From the NCBI RefSeq assembly GCF_020685205.1, contig NZ_JAJERB010000001.1, positions 558,001 through 622,000 of the forward strand: a stretch of DNA of 64,000 nt, read 5' to 3'. The notes beneath the pieces were generated by a model. It saw nothing but the letters and a program-made list of their open reading frames with translations. It searched no databases and was not told the origin of the DNA. Positions within the stretch are counted from its first letter, which is position 1. Every line of letters starts with the position of its first letter. The translations under genes were made by a program, and so were the position numbers. This DNA is from Hymenobacter translucens. Its GTDB lineage: Bacteria > Bacteroidota > Bacteroidia > Cytophagales > Hymenobacteraceae. This document shows positions 1 to 8,665 of the stretch, one piece after another.

Positions 1-659
1 ACGTTGCGAATTTCGGTGGCTTTGGTCGCGGCATTGGCTGCAACCCGGAATTTTGCATTGGCCATAGGCCCGGCCATCTGCACCAGCACCGTTGAGAAAG
101 GCTGCACTTTCTCGGCCCGCCAGGGACCACCTTTTGCCAGGTAGGCTGCCGTACGCTTGAAAGCCGCCGCGTGGGCCGGGTCGACAAGCACCATCGTGTT
201 TTCCGAGGGGCGCAGCAGGGACCGGATTTCACGGTCGTAGTTCGCGCCGGCCTCAATGACAACAACCCGCGGCCTGGGGTCGTCTTCGCTGGTCCAGTTC
301 AGGTGGGGCTGGCTGGAAACCAGCAGGGCCTCCCCTTTCGGTATCGTCCGGCCGTTGATGGTAACATACAGCGCGGCCGGCGTGGACTGATACAGGGGAA
401 ATACCTGCTCGAAGCTGCCCTGCCCCGGTAGGGGCTGCAGACCCAGTTGCTGAAACTCAGCGGCCAGAAACTGCGCCGCCTTCTGACCACCGGCCTGCGT
501 GGAAGCCCGGCCCTGCATGTCGTCGGCTGCCAGCGTCCGGGCCACGCGCTCTACCGTAGCAGCCGAAACCTGCGGCACGGCGGGCTTGGCATTCTTTTTC
601 TGGGCTATTGCGCTACTGCTCAAATAGACCGAAAGGCAGATGAAAATGATTTTTTTCAT
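1..659 (-). CDS. M28-family peptidase, N-terminal part (cut by window edge)
   Basis: Reading frame of 219 codons running off the left edge; the C-terminal part lies outside. The ATG at 657-659 is followed by a signal peptide (MKKIIFICLSVYLSSSAIAQ), so export is expected. Residues about 35-75 (VARTLAADDMQGRASTQAGGQ... then LAAEFQQLGLQPLPG) match the start of bacterial M28 zinc aminopeptidases, where a substrate-binding helix and a conserved (D/E)xxGR motif precede the PA-like insert and the catalytic domain. The zinc ligands are not in the window, so activity cannot be judged. It is separated from the next gene by 178 bases without visible signals. Confidence 0.75.
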   Translation of the reverse strand, partial: MKKIIFICLSVYLSSSAIAQKKNAKPAVPQVSAATVERVARTLAADDMQGRASTQAGGQKAAQFLAAEFQQLGLQPLPGQGSFEQVFPLYQSTPAALYVTINGRTIPKGEALLVSSQPHLNWTSEDDPRPRVVVIEAGANYDREIRSLLRPSENTMVLVDPAHAAAFKRTAAYLAKGGPWRAEKVQPFSTVLVQMAGPMANAKFRVAANAATKATEIRN

Positions 660-837
660 GAACTAAGATACGAATCTTAGCCAGCTACAGATGTAGCTGA
701 CTGCCAAGCTTCCGCATTTCTTATTAGAGCCGCTGAAATATCCACTTACCCAGAGGAGCTACTAGCAGCCCCATAACGGTGATTATCCTGCATTTGATGC
801 ATTTGGGCGGCAGCGCAAGCAAACCAGATAAACAGGC

Positions 838-1611
838 TTACTGAGCGGCCAGCAGCTGGAACGCAACAACCAGTTCCTGTTCAGTGCGGACGGCCGGGCC
901 AGATAAAGCGGTAGGTTGCCCAGCCGTACTAATAGCCTGAAAAGACTTGTCCAGGCCGCGCCGACTCAGTTTCACCAGTTCGGCTTTTCCCGCCGACTCA
1001 GCAAACAGGTAGTACTCCGTTTTGTCGTCAATTTCATCGAAGCCCGATTGGGAGCTGTAGCCAACGGTGGCGGCGTCCCGATTAAAGCGGCGAACCTCTT
1101 TCCGGATGCGCTTCAGCAGCAGCAAACCGCGGCCCTCAGCCAGCACTTCAAAGTAATTGTCCACCACTTTCCCTTCGTGCAGAAAGGCGCAGCGCCGGAA
1201 CAGATGGTCTGCCGGCTGGCCCTGGGGCCCAAGGGCTACGTTGCGCAAGGTGAACTCTTTGACCTGCCCGAACCCCACAATAATGGAGTCGTTGGGCTTG
1301 CGGATGGCCAGCAGATTATTGCCCAGCACATCATACTTAACCGGCACGTTCGGAATAAGCTGGTTGTTTTGCAGGCGCAGATCTGCTTTTTGCCAACCCG
1401 GCAGCAGATAGGGACTGCCCTTCACGCCTTTGTACTGATGGTTGAAGGTAAGGTAGGTGTCGTTATTGGTGGCAGTGGCGGCCCGCAAGGCATCGACTGT
1501 CGTCTGTTCCTCGCGCAAAGTTACCGGAGCCTTCTGAGCCAGGCAGGGGGCCGCGCCTGTGAGGACGGCAGCGAGAAGAAAAGTCGAAAACCAGGGAGCA
1601 AAGCGTATCAT
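838..1611 (-). CDS. secreted hypothetical protein, 257 aa
   Basis: Begins with a clear signal peptide ending in PCLAQ (about residue 25), followed by a soluble domain with no motif I can assign to a family. The mid part (residues 60-130) is rich in short beta-type segments, e.g. NNQLIPNVPVKYDVLGNN, as in many Bacteroidota periplasmic proteins. A basic stretch at about 165-180 (LLLLKRIRKEVRRFNRD) precedes a YSSQSGFDEIDDKTEYYLF segment. I see no lipobox and no T9SS sorting domain. It stands alone between two same-strand genes with gaps of about 180 and 240 bases, so it is probably monocistronic. Function unknown. Confidence 0.7.
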   Translation of the reverse strand: MIRFAPWFSTFLLAAVLTGAAPCLAQKAPVTLREEQTTVDALRAATATNNDTYLTFNHQYKGVKGSPYLLPGWQKADLRLQNNQLIPNVPVKYDVLGNNLLAIRKPNDSIIVGFGQVKEFTLRNVALGPQGQPADHLFRRCAFLHEGKVVDNYFEVLAEGRGLLLLKRIRKEVRRFNRDAATVGYSSQSGFDEIDDKTEYYLFAESAGKAELVKLSRRGLDKSFQAISTAGQPTALSGPAVRTEQELVVAFQLLAAQ

Positions 1612-1850
1612 AACGGAAGCAGTCAGGGCCTGACAGGAGTAAGTAGACCAGTGTAGTGCAGAGCCGGGCAGACAGTTTTAACCCGGATTGGGATGCACAG
1701 CAATTCAATGATACTAAATATTCCTGGTAAAGAGCAAATTGTGGACAGGCTGTACCTAAATTTATTTCCGGTCTTCCGCTAAAAGCAACTCCGCCAGCGG
1801 ACACCCCCGCGGGGCGCCACTGGCGGAGCCTATTCGTTACGTTGCTGAAC

Positions 1851-4800
1851 CTAACTCAGCGTGAGCACCAGGTCGTCGGCGTTGACCAGGGAGCCTTCGG
1901 TGAGCTGTACGCCCTGCACTGTGGTGTCGTCGGGGGCGGTAATGGTCGTTTCCATCTTCATGGCCTCGATGATGAACAGCGGGGAGTTGCGCTTCACCGG
2001 CTGTCCGTTCTTGACCAGTACCTTCGAGAGCATGCCCTGGAGCGGGGCGCCAATCTGGCGGGGGTTGGCTTTATCGACTTTCTGATTGCGCACGGTCTTT
2101 ACTTCCACCGACCGGTCGCGCACTTCCAGGTTGCGGGTCTGGCCGTTGAAAGAGAAGAATACCGTGCGGCAGCCGTCGGCGTTAGCCTCGCCCACCGAGC
2201 GGAGCTTGACGATTACCGACTTGCCCCGGGCAATGTCGATGATGGTTTCCTCGCCCGGCTTGAGGCCGTAGAAGAACACGCGGGTAGGCACCAGCGACAC
2301 GTCGCCGTACTGCTGGAAGTGGGCCCAGTACTGCTCAAACACCTTGGGGTAGAGCAGGTAGCTGAGCAGGTCGGTAAACTTGACACCCGCGCCGAACTTC
2401 GCTTCAAACTGCTTCCACTCCTTTTTAAAGTCGATGGGCTTGAGGTGCTCGTTGGGCCGGTCGGTGAAGGGCTTCTCATCCTTGAGAATCAGCTTCTGCA
2501 GCTTTTCCGGCCACCCGCCCTCGGGCTGACCGATGTCGCCGCGGAACAAACTCTGCACCGATTCCGGAAAGCTCAGGGTCTGCCCTTTTTCCAGCACGTC
2601 CTCCGTGGTCAGGTTATTCGACACCATGAACAGGGCCATGTCGCCGACTACCTTGGAAGAGGGTGTCACCTTCACGATGTCGCCAAACAGCTCGTTTACT
2701 TCAGCAAACGTCTTCTTGACCTGCTCGAACTTCTCCCCGAGGCCCAGTGCCGCGGCCTGGGGCCGCAGGTTGGAGTACTGCCCGCCGGGAATCTCGTGCT
2801 GAAACACCTCCGACGTGCCGGCCTTGAGGCCTGACTCGAACGGGTAGTAGTACTCCCGGATGGTTTCCCAGTAGTTGGAGAAGTCGTTGAGGCTTTCCTG
2901 GTCGAACTCGCGGTGCCGGGGCGTGCCACGGAACATTTCCACCGTGGAGTTGAAGTTAGGCTGGGAGGTCAGGCCCGACAACGAGCCCATGGCCACGTCA
3001 ATGACGTTGACGCCGGCTTCCACAGCCTTGAGATAAGTAGCGGGCTGCAGCGACGAGGTGTCGTGGGTGTGCAGATGAATCGGGATTTTGACCGTCTCGC
3101 GCAAAGCCGTAATCAGCTCGGTGGCGGCGTAGGGCTTGAGCAGACCGGCCATGTCCTTGATGCAGAGGATGTGGGCCCCGGCGTCCTCAACCTGCTTGGC
3201 CAGGCGCAGGTAGTAGTCGAGCGAGTATTTCTGATTGCGCTTCGGGTCCAGGATGTCGCCGGTGTAGCAGATGCTAGCTTCGGCCAGGCCCTTGGTTTTT
3301 TTGCGCACGAAGTTGATGCAGGACTCCATGCCCGGCATCCAGTTCAGGGAGTCAAAGATGCGGAAGATGTCGACGCCGGTTTCCCAGGCCTGCTGCACAA
3401 ACCGCTCGGTGAGGTTATCCGGATAGGCTTTGTAGCCCACGCCGTTGGCACCCCGGATCAGCATCTGGAGCAGGATGTTGGGCACGGCCTCCCGGATCTT
3501 GGCCAGTCGCTCCCAGGGGTCTTCGTGCAGAAAGCGCAGGGCCACGTCAAACGTGGCGCCGCCCCACACTTCCATCGAGAAGGTCTGCGGATGCATCTTG
3601 GCGTAGCGCTCGGCCACCTTCAGCATATCGAACGTACGCATGCGGGTGGCCAGCAGGCTCTGGTGCGCGTCGCGGAACGTGGTGTCGGTGTAGTGAATCA
3701 GCGGGTCCTCGCGCAGCCACTTGGCAAAGCCTTCGGGGCCCAGCTCGGTGAGCTTGTCCTTGGTGCCGGGCTGGTAGGGCATAGCCGGGTCGAGAACCGG
3801 CAGGATGGGTTTGCGCAGCTCTTTCTTCGGATCAAGCAGGCCCTTCACATCGGGGTTGCCGTTGACGATAATGTCGCCCACGAAGCCCAGAATCTTAGTA
3901 CCCCGGTCCTGCCGGGCCTTGAACTTGAACAGCTCTGCGTGGTCCTTGATGAAGTCGACGTTGGCTTTGCCGCCCACGAACTCGGGGTGGGCAATGATGT
4001 TCTGCAGAAACTGAATGTTGGTGCGCACTCCGCGAATCCGGAACTCGTCGAGTGTGCGGGCCATCTTGGAGGCGGCTCCTTCCAGCGTGGGCGCGTGGGC
4101 CGACACTTTCACGAGCAGCGAGTCGAAGAAGGGGGAAATCTTGGCGCCCTGGTAGACCGAGCCCTGGTCGAGGCGGATGCCGAAGCCCCCGGCCGAGCGG
4201 TAGGCCACGATGGTGCCGTAGTCGGGCTTGAAGTCGTTTTCGGGGTCTTCGGTTGTAATGCGGCACTGAATGGCGTAGCCGGTCTTCATGGGTCGGCCGC
4301 CCACTTCCAGCCCAATTTCCGGGTCGGTGAGGCGGGCGCCGGAGGCAATGTGAATTTGGGTTTTGATCAGGTCAATGCCTGTTATCATCTCCGTCACGGT
4401 GTGCTCCACCTGGATGCGGGGATTCACCTCGATAAAGTAGATCCGGTCCAGCTCGGGGTTGACCAGAAATTCCACCGTGCCCACGTTGTTGTAGTTCACG
4501 GCCCGGCCCAGACGCAGCGCGTACTCATATAAGAGGTGGCGCATGTGGTCGGGCAGGTTAAGCGACGGGGCCACTTCCACCACTTTCTGGTAGCGGCGCT
4601 GCACCGAGCAGTCCCGCTCGTAGAGGTGCACGATGTTGCCGTAGGTGTCGGCCACGAGCTGCACCTCGATGTGCTTGGGGTTCTCCACGAACTTCTCCAG
4701 GAACACGGTATCGTCGCCAAAGGCCTTGAGGGCCTCGTTGCGGGCTTCAAAGAAGCCCCGCTCCAGCTGCTCGTCGTCGCGGATAACGCGCATGCCCCGT

Positions 4801-5300
4801 CCGCCGCCACCGGAAGCCGCCTTGAGCATCACGGGGTAGCCGATGCGGTTGGCTTCCCGTTGGGCCGTCTCGAAGTCGTTCAGGTCCTCGATGCTGCTCT
4901 CGATGATCGGCACCTGGCACTGCACGGCCACCTTCTTGGCGGCCACTTTGTCGCCCAGGGCTTCCATTACCTCGGGCCGGGGCCCTACGAACACAATGCC
5001 TTCCTCGGCGCAGCGGCGGGCCAGGGTCGCGTTTTCCGACAGAAAGCCGTAGCCGGGGTGAATGGCGTCGGCCCCGTTTTCCCGGGCTACCCGCAGGATG
5101 GCCTCGATATCGAGGTAGGGCTTGAGCGGGTCGTCGTCGCGGCCGATCTGATAGGCTTCGTCGGCTTTGTAGCGGTGCAGCGAGTAGCGGTCCTCGTAGG
5201 TGTAGATGGCCACGGTGGGAATGCCCAGCTCGGTGGCGGCCCGGAGCACCCGGATGGCAATTTCGCCGCGGTTGGCGACCAGCAACTTGCGAATGTTCAT
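1851..5300 (-). CDS. pyc: pyruvate carboxylase
   Basis: 1149-residue single-chain pyruvate carboxylase, the usual length. It makes oxaloacetate from pyruvate, bicarbonate and ATP to refill the TCA cycle. Domain order: biotin carboxylase (about 1-460, starting MNIRKLLVANRGEIAIRVLR, with the glycine-rich ATP loop SGGGGRGMR and EVNPRIQVEHTVTE), carboxyltransferase (about 530-800, with DTTFRDAHQSLLATRMRT, the metal-site HLHTHDTSS and the QPNFNS region), the PC-specific domain, and a C-terminal biotinyl domain with AMKMET, where Lys1115 would carry biotin. I chose the ATG at 5298-5300 because homology begins there; an in-frame extension to 5369 has no conserved sequence. Likely monocistronic and divergent from the dehydrogenase at 5514. 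Confidence 0.97.
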   Translation of the reverse strand: MNIRKLLVANRGEIAIRVLRAATELGIPTVAIYTYEDRYSLHRYKADEAYQIGRDDDPLKPYLDIEAILRVARENGADAIHPGYGFLSENATLARRCAEEGIVFVGPRPEVMEALGDKVAAKKVAVQCQVPIIESSIEDLNDFETAQREANRIGYPVMLKAASGGGGRGMRVIRDDEQLERGFFEARNEALKAFGDDTVFLEKFVENPKHIEVQLVADTYGNIVHLYERDCSVQRRYQKVVEVAPSLNLPDHMRHLLYEYALRLGRAVNYNNVGTVEFLVNPELDRIYFIEVNPRIQVEHTVTEMITGIDLIKTQIHIASGARLTDPEIGLEVGGRPMKTGYAIQCRITTEDPENDFKPDYGTIVAYRSAGGFGIRLDQGSVYQGAKISPFFDSLLVKVSAHAPTLEGAASKMARTLDEFRIRGVRTNIQFLQNIIAHPEFVGGKANVDFIKDHAELFKFKARQDRGTKILGFVGDIIVNGNPDVKGLLDPKKELRKPILPVLDPAMPYQPGTKDKLTELGPEGFAKWLREDPLIHYTDTTFRDAHQSLLATRMRTFDMLKVAERYAKMHPQTFSMEVWGGATFDVALRFLHEDPWERLAKIREAVPNILLQMLIRGANGVGYKAYPDNLTERFVQQAWETGVDIFRIFDSLNWMPGMESCINFVRKKTKGLAEASICYTGDILDPKRNQKYSLDYYLRLAKQVEDAGAHILCIKDMAGLLKPYAATELITALRETVKIPIHLHTHDTSSLQPATYLKAVEAGVNVIDVAMGSLSGLTSQPNFNSTVEMFRGTPRHREFDQESLNDFSNYWETIREYYYPFESGLKAGTSEVFQHEIPGGQYSNLRPQAAALGLGEKFEQVKKTFAEVNELFGDIVKVTPSSKVVGDMALFMVSNNLTTEDVLEKGQTLSFPESVQSLFRGDIGQPEGGWPEKLQKLILKDEKPFTDRPNEHLKPIDFKKEWKQFEAKFGAGVKFTDLLSYLLYPKVFEQYWAHFQQYGDVSLVPTRVFFYGLKPGEETIIDIARGKSVIVKLRSVGEANADGCRTVFFSFNGQTRNLEVRDRSVEVKTVRNQKVDKANPRQIGAPLQGMLSKVLVKNGQPVKRNSPLFIIEAMKMETTITAPDDTTVQGVQLTEGSLVNADDLVLTLS

Positions 5301-5513
5301 AGCGAAGGGAAAGCGGGTAGGCGTTGGATGGGAGTTTGAGGTCGGAAAGCTAGGAAAAAGGGGCGGCAAACGAGCAGAACCACAGCAGCGAATTTTTGCT
5401 AAACGCTATAATTCGCGCCCACCTTATTCTCCGTTACGCGCATTTAGGTTACAATATATAAACCTTGCCCCGGCCCGGGAGTTGTCTTCTCACACCTCGA
5501 CAATTCCCACCGG

Positions 5514-6230
5514 ATGGACTTTGCGCAAAAAAATATATTTCTCGTCGGCGCTTCGTCCGGCATTGGCCTGGCTACGGCTGAGCTGCTGAGCAAGCTGGGC
5601 GCCAACCTGTTCACGGCTTCGCGCCACCTCTCGCCCGAACTGGCCGCGCTGAACACCACCCACCTGCTCCTTGACGCCACCCAGCCCCTGGCCGCCGACG
5701 CGCTCAATCCTCTCCCGGAAATCCTGCACGGCGTGGTGTACTGCCCGGGCAGCATCAAGCTGAGGCCCTTCGAGCGAATTCCGCTGGACGACTTCCGCGC
5801 CGACTTCGAGCTGAACGTGCTGGGCGCGGTGCAGGTGCTGCAGGCGAGCATGAAGCGGCTGAAAAAGGCCGAGGACGCGTCGGTGGTGTTGTTCAGCACG
5901 GTAGCCGCCACGACGGGCATGAGCTTTCACACCAGCATTGCCACCGCCAAAGCCGCCGTGGAAGGCCTGACCCGGGCCCTGGCCGCCGAGTACGCCGGCG
6001 CGGGCATCCGCATCAATGCCATTGCCCCTTCCCTGACCGATACGCCCCTGGCCGCACCCTTGCTCAACACGCCCGAAAAAGCCGAAGCCGGGGCCAAGCG
6101 CCATCCGTTGCAGCGCGTGGGCCAGCCCCGGGACCTGGCGTACATGGCTACGTTTCTGCTTTCCGACCACAGCAGCTTTATCACCGGACAGGTAATGCCG
6201 GTAGACGGGGGCCTGTCGAATCTGAAATAG
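5514..6230 (+). CDS. SDR-fold oxidoreductase lacking the catalytic Tyr
   Basis: 238-residue classical-length short-chain dehydrogenase. Residues 11-18 (VGASSGIG) are the NAD(P)-binding glycine motif, N101 (ELNVLGA) is the structural Asn, S128 lies in the usual Ser position, and the C-terminus has the common substrate-side segment GQVMPVDGG. The YxxxK catalytic motif, however, reads I-A-T-A-K: K146 is kept but the Tyr position is Ile142 (SIATAKAAVEGL). Family knowledge says Tyr is the general acid/base, so activity must differ or be lost, unless a nearby His139 substitutes. Divergent from pyc with a 213-base shared upstream region. Substrate unknown. Confidence 0.85.
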   Translation: MDFAQKNIFLVGASSGIGLATAELLSKLGANLFTASRHLSPELAALNTTHLLLDATQPLAADALNPLPEILHGVVYCPGSIKLRPFERIPLDDFRADFELNVLGAVQVLQASMKRLKKAEDASVVLFSTVAATTGMSFHTSIATAKAAVEGLTRALAAEYAGAGIRINAIAPSLTDTPLAAPLLNTPEKAEAGAKRHPLQRVGQPRDLAYMATFLLSDHSSFITGQVMPVDGGLSNLK

Positions 6231-6505
6231 TTGTTGGGGTCTTGGAGGTTGAGGTTTTAGGGTCTTGGGGTCTCAGGAGCTTGGCTGTTATTGAATCGTC
6301 ATCCTGAGGCGCCAGCCGAAGGACTTTAGGACCCCAGAACGAGCGTTGTTCCATCAATCGTTCTGACGCGACTCGTCCAAACCTTATAAGGTCCTTCGGC
6401 TGGCGCCTCAGGATGACATTGCCCACAACAGGCACTTGAATCGATGCCACAACCCCCAATTCCCAACTCCTGAAATACAAGACCCCAATCATCCAAGACC
6501 CTAAC
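6231..6505. repeat. nested inverted repeat with REP-like palindrome, copy A1
   Basis: The core is a perfect 27-bp inverted repeat, 6298-6324 pairing with 6391-6417; arms begin GTCATCCTGAG and end GAAGGAC. The same arm words recur at 16191 and 21200. Outside it lies a second, looser inverted layer of the iterated word GGGTCTTGG (6236-6270 on one side, complemented at 6476-6502 on the other). It fills the gap between the dehydrogenase and the photolyase. No terminator-like T-run. It may form a cruciform or a stable RNA hairpin. Confidence 0.85.
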
Positions 6506-7825
6506 ATGAAAATCGTCTTGTTCTGGCACCGGCGCGACCTGCGCGTACACGACAACGCCGGGCTGACGGCGGCCCTGCAAAGCGGCTTTCCGGTGCTGCC
6601 CTTGTTTATCTACGACCGGGAAATCCTGGACCAGTTGCCCTCCCGCCGCGACGCGCGGGTAACGTTTATCTACCAGCAGGTGGAACGGCTGGCCCAGGCC
6701 GCTAAGCAGGCCAGCGGCACTTTTCTGGCCTACTACGGGCGGCCCCTGGAGGTATTTGAGCAGCTGCTGTCGGATTACGACGTGGCCGCGGTTTATACCA
6801 ACGAAGACTACGAACCATATGCCACCGAGCGGGATTCGCAGGTGGCGAGGCTGCTCCAGGCCCGGGGCGCGGAGCTGCGGTCCTTCAAAGACCAGGTTAT
6901 CTTCGCCAAAAGTGAAATCCTAAGTAAGTCGGGCACGATTCCCAAGGTGTTCGGGGCCTATAGCAAGGCCTGGCTGGCGGCTCTGCGCGACGAGCACCTG
7001 GCGCCCTATCCTTCCGGGGAGCTTTTCCGGGCAGAAAACCTGGCCCGCCTGGAACCCGCCCCGCCCCGGCCTACGCTCGAGCAGATGGGCTTTACGCCCT
7101 TTGAGCAGTTTGTGCCCGCAGCCGAGCTGCCCGCCGATGAGCTGGTGCGCAACTACCACACCACCCGCAACCTGCCCGGCCTGGAAAACAGCAGCACCCG
7201 CCGCTCGGTGCATCTGCGGTTCGGGACGCTGAGCGTGCGGGAGCTGATGCGCCAGGCCCGGGCGCTGAATTCTAAGCTGCTGGGCGAGCTGATCTGGCGG
7301 GACTACTTTATGGCCCTGCTCTGGCATTACCCGTTCACGGCCACCGAAAGCTACGACCCCCGCCTGCGCCGGGTGTCCTACCGCAACAACGAGGCGGAGT
7401 TCCGGGCCTGGTGCGAGGGCCGTACCGGCTACCCGCTCGTGGATGCCGGCATGCGGGAGCTCAATCAGACCGGCTACCTGCCCAACCGGGCCCGGATTGC
7501 GGCGGCAGGTTTTCTGGTCAAGCACCTGCTCATCGACTGGCGCTGGGGCGACCGGTACTTTGCCGACACGCTACTCGACTACGACATGGCCCAGAACGTG
7601 GGCAACTGGCAGTGGATGGCGGGCACCGGCGCCGTCGCCGCGCCCTGGTTTCGGGTGTACAGCCCCCAAAGCCAGCAGGAGCAGTATGACCCCAGCTTCG
7701 CCTACGTCTGGCAGTGGATTCCGGAATACGGCACCTGCGAGTATCCCAAGCCCATCGTTGACCACAAGTTTGCCCGGGAGCGGGCTACTGCCACCCTGCG
7801 GGCTGCTTATCGGGCGGTAGAGTAA
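6506..7825 (+). CDS. deoxyribodipyrimidine photolyase / cryptochrome family protein
   Basis: 439-residue class I photolyase-family flavoprotein. The N-terminal antenna-binding Rossmann domain starts VLFWHRRDLRVHDN. The FAD-binding helical domain has the conserved pieces ELIWRDYF, TGYPLVDAGMRELNQTGYLPNRAR (residues about 312-335) and DYDMAQNVGNWQWMAGTG. In photolyases these residues hold FAD and contact the cyclobutane pyrimidine dimer, so light-driven DNA repair is likely; a cryptochrome-like role cannot be excluded from sequence. The start ATG closely follows the inverted repeat, so the promoter must lie in or just beside it. Downstream gap has REP copy B1. Confidence 0.9.
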   Translation: MKIVLFWHRRDLRVHDNAGLTAALQSGFPVLPLFIYDREILDQLPSRRDARVTFIYQQVERLAQAAKQASGTFLAYYGRPLEVFEQLLSDYDVAAVYTNEDYEPYATERDSQVARLLQARGAELRSFKDQVIFAKSEILSKSGTIPKVFGAYSKAWLAALRDEHLAPYPSGELFRAENLARLEPAPPRPTLEQMGFTPFEQFVPAAELPADELVRNYHTTRNLPGLENSSTRRSVHLRFGTLSVRELMRQARALNSKLLGELIWRDYFMALLWHYPFTATESYDPRLRRVSYRNNEAEFRAWCEGRTGYPLVDAGMRELNQTGYLPNRARIAAAGFLVKHLLIDWRWGDRYFADTLLDYDMAQNVGNWQWMAGTGAVAAPWFRVYSPQSQQEQYDPSFAYVWQWIPEYGTCEYPKPIVDHKFARERATATLRAAYRAVE

Positions 7826-7842
7826 GGTTAGCTGACAAAACG

Positions 7843-7938
7843 GGCATTCCGAGCGAAGTCGAGGAATCCCGCGTGCTTCATTGAGTCAGTAATCATACGT
7901 CAGCACGCGAGATGCTTCGCCTCCGGCTCAGCATGACG
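7843..7938. repeat. REP-like palindrome, copy B1
   Basis: Imperfect inverted repeat between the photolyase and the TetR-like gene. The right arm reads AGCACGCGAGATGCTTCGCC then GGCTCAGCATGACGTT; the left arm is its degenerate complement (GGCATTCCGAGCGAAGTCGA, then CCCGCGTGCT). It belongs to the subfamily with the words GTCATGCTGAG and GAAGCATCTC, also seen at 38971 and 56067. It lies directly after the photolyase stop and may end or stabilise that transcript. Confidence 0.75.
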
Positions 7939-8032
7939 TTCTTTTAAACTTCCTTTTACCGCTTCACTTTCAGCCCAAACTATAAAGCCCATTACCGGAA
8001 CCTGATACCGGCTGGGCGGTTATACTTACACG

Positions 8033-8665
8033 ATGGAAAAAGAGCAGATCAAACAGGCATACCTCGACCACGTGCTGCGCAAAAACGCAGCACCGGCCTC
8101 GGTTTTCAAGCTCACCAGCAAGCTGGGAATCCCTGAGGCTGAGTTCTACCGGCACTACGCCGGCTTTGCTGCCATCGACCGGGAAATCTGGGCTGACTTT
8201 GGGGCGGACGCCCGCCGGAGCGCGGCCCGGGAGCCGGTCTGGGAAAGCTACGGGGCCCGGGAAAAGCTGCTGGCGTTTTACTTCACCCTGCTCGAAATCC
8301 TGAAGCAAAACCGCAGCTACGCGCTCTGGTCGCTGCGTACCTACCTGCCGGCCCTGCCCGGCCTCACGCCCCGGGTGCTCGACGACTTCCGCCTGGGCTT
8401 CGAGGCGTTTGTGGCCGAGCTGCTCCGCGAAGGCCGCCGGACCGAGGAAGTGGCTTCCCGCCCCGTACTGGAAGGGCAGTACCCGCGCGCGTTCTGGCAG
8501 CAGGCCATGTTTGTGCTAGGCTTCTTCGCCAAAGACGACACCCTCAACTTCGAGCGCACCGACGCCGCCATTGAGAAAGCCGTGACGCTGAGCTTCGACC
8601 TGGTGGGCCGCAACACCCTGGACTCGGCCTTCGACTTTGCCCGCTTTCTGCTGCGCCGCCGCTAA
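8033..8665 (+). CDS. TetR-like regulator, 210 aa
   Basis: Small helical protein with the layout of TetR-type regulators. The N-terminal 45 residues (QIKQAYLDHVLRKNAAPASV then LTSKLGIPEAEFYRHYAGF) resemble the TetR DNA-binding domain: a helix, then a helix-turn-helix of the form SKLGIPEAEFYRHY. The rest is an all-helical ligand/dimer domain. The stop overlaps the next start as TAATG at 8663-8667, so it is translationally coupled to the UbiB-type kinase and probably acts with it. Its effector and DNA targets are unknown. A degenerate promoter-like box (TATACTTA, about 8019-8026) lies shortly upstream. The DNA-binding assignment is moderate because the N-terminus is atypical. Confidence 0.75.
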   Translation: MEKEQIKQAYLDHVLRKNAAPASVFKLTSKLGIPEAEFYRHYAGFAAIDREIWADFGADARRSAAREPVWESYGAREKLLAFYFTLLEILKQNRSYALWSLRTYLPALPGLTPRVLDDFRLGFEAFVAELLREGRRTEEVASRPVLEGQYPRAFWQQAMFVLGFFAKDDTLNFERTDAAIEKAVTLSFDLVGRNTLDSAFDFARFLLRRR

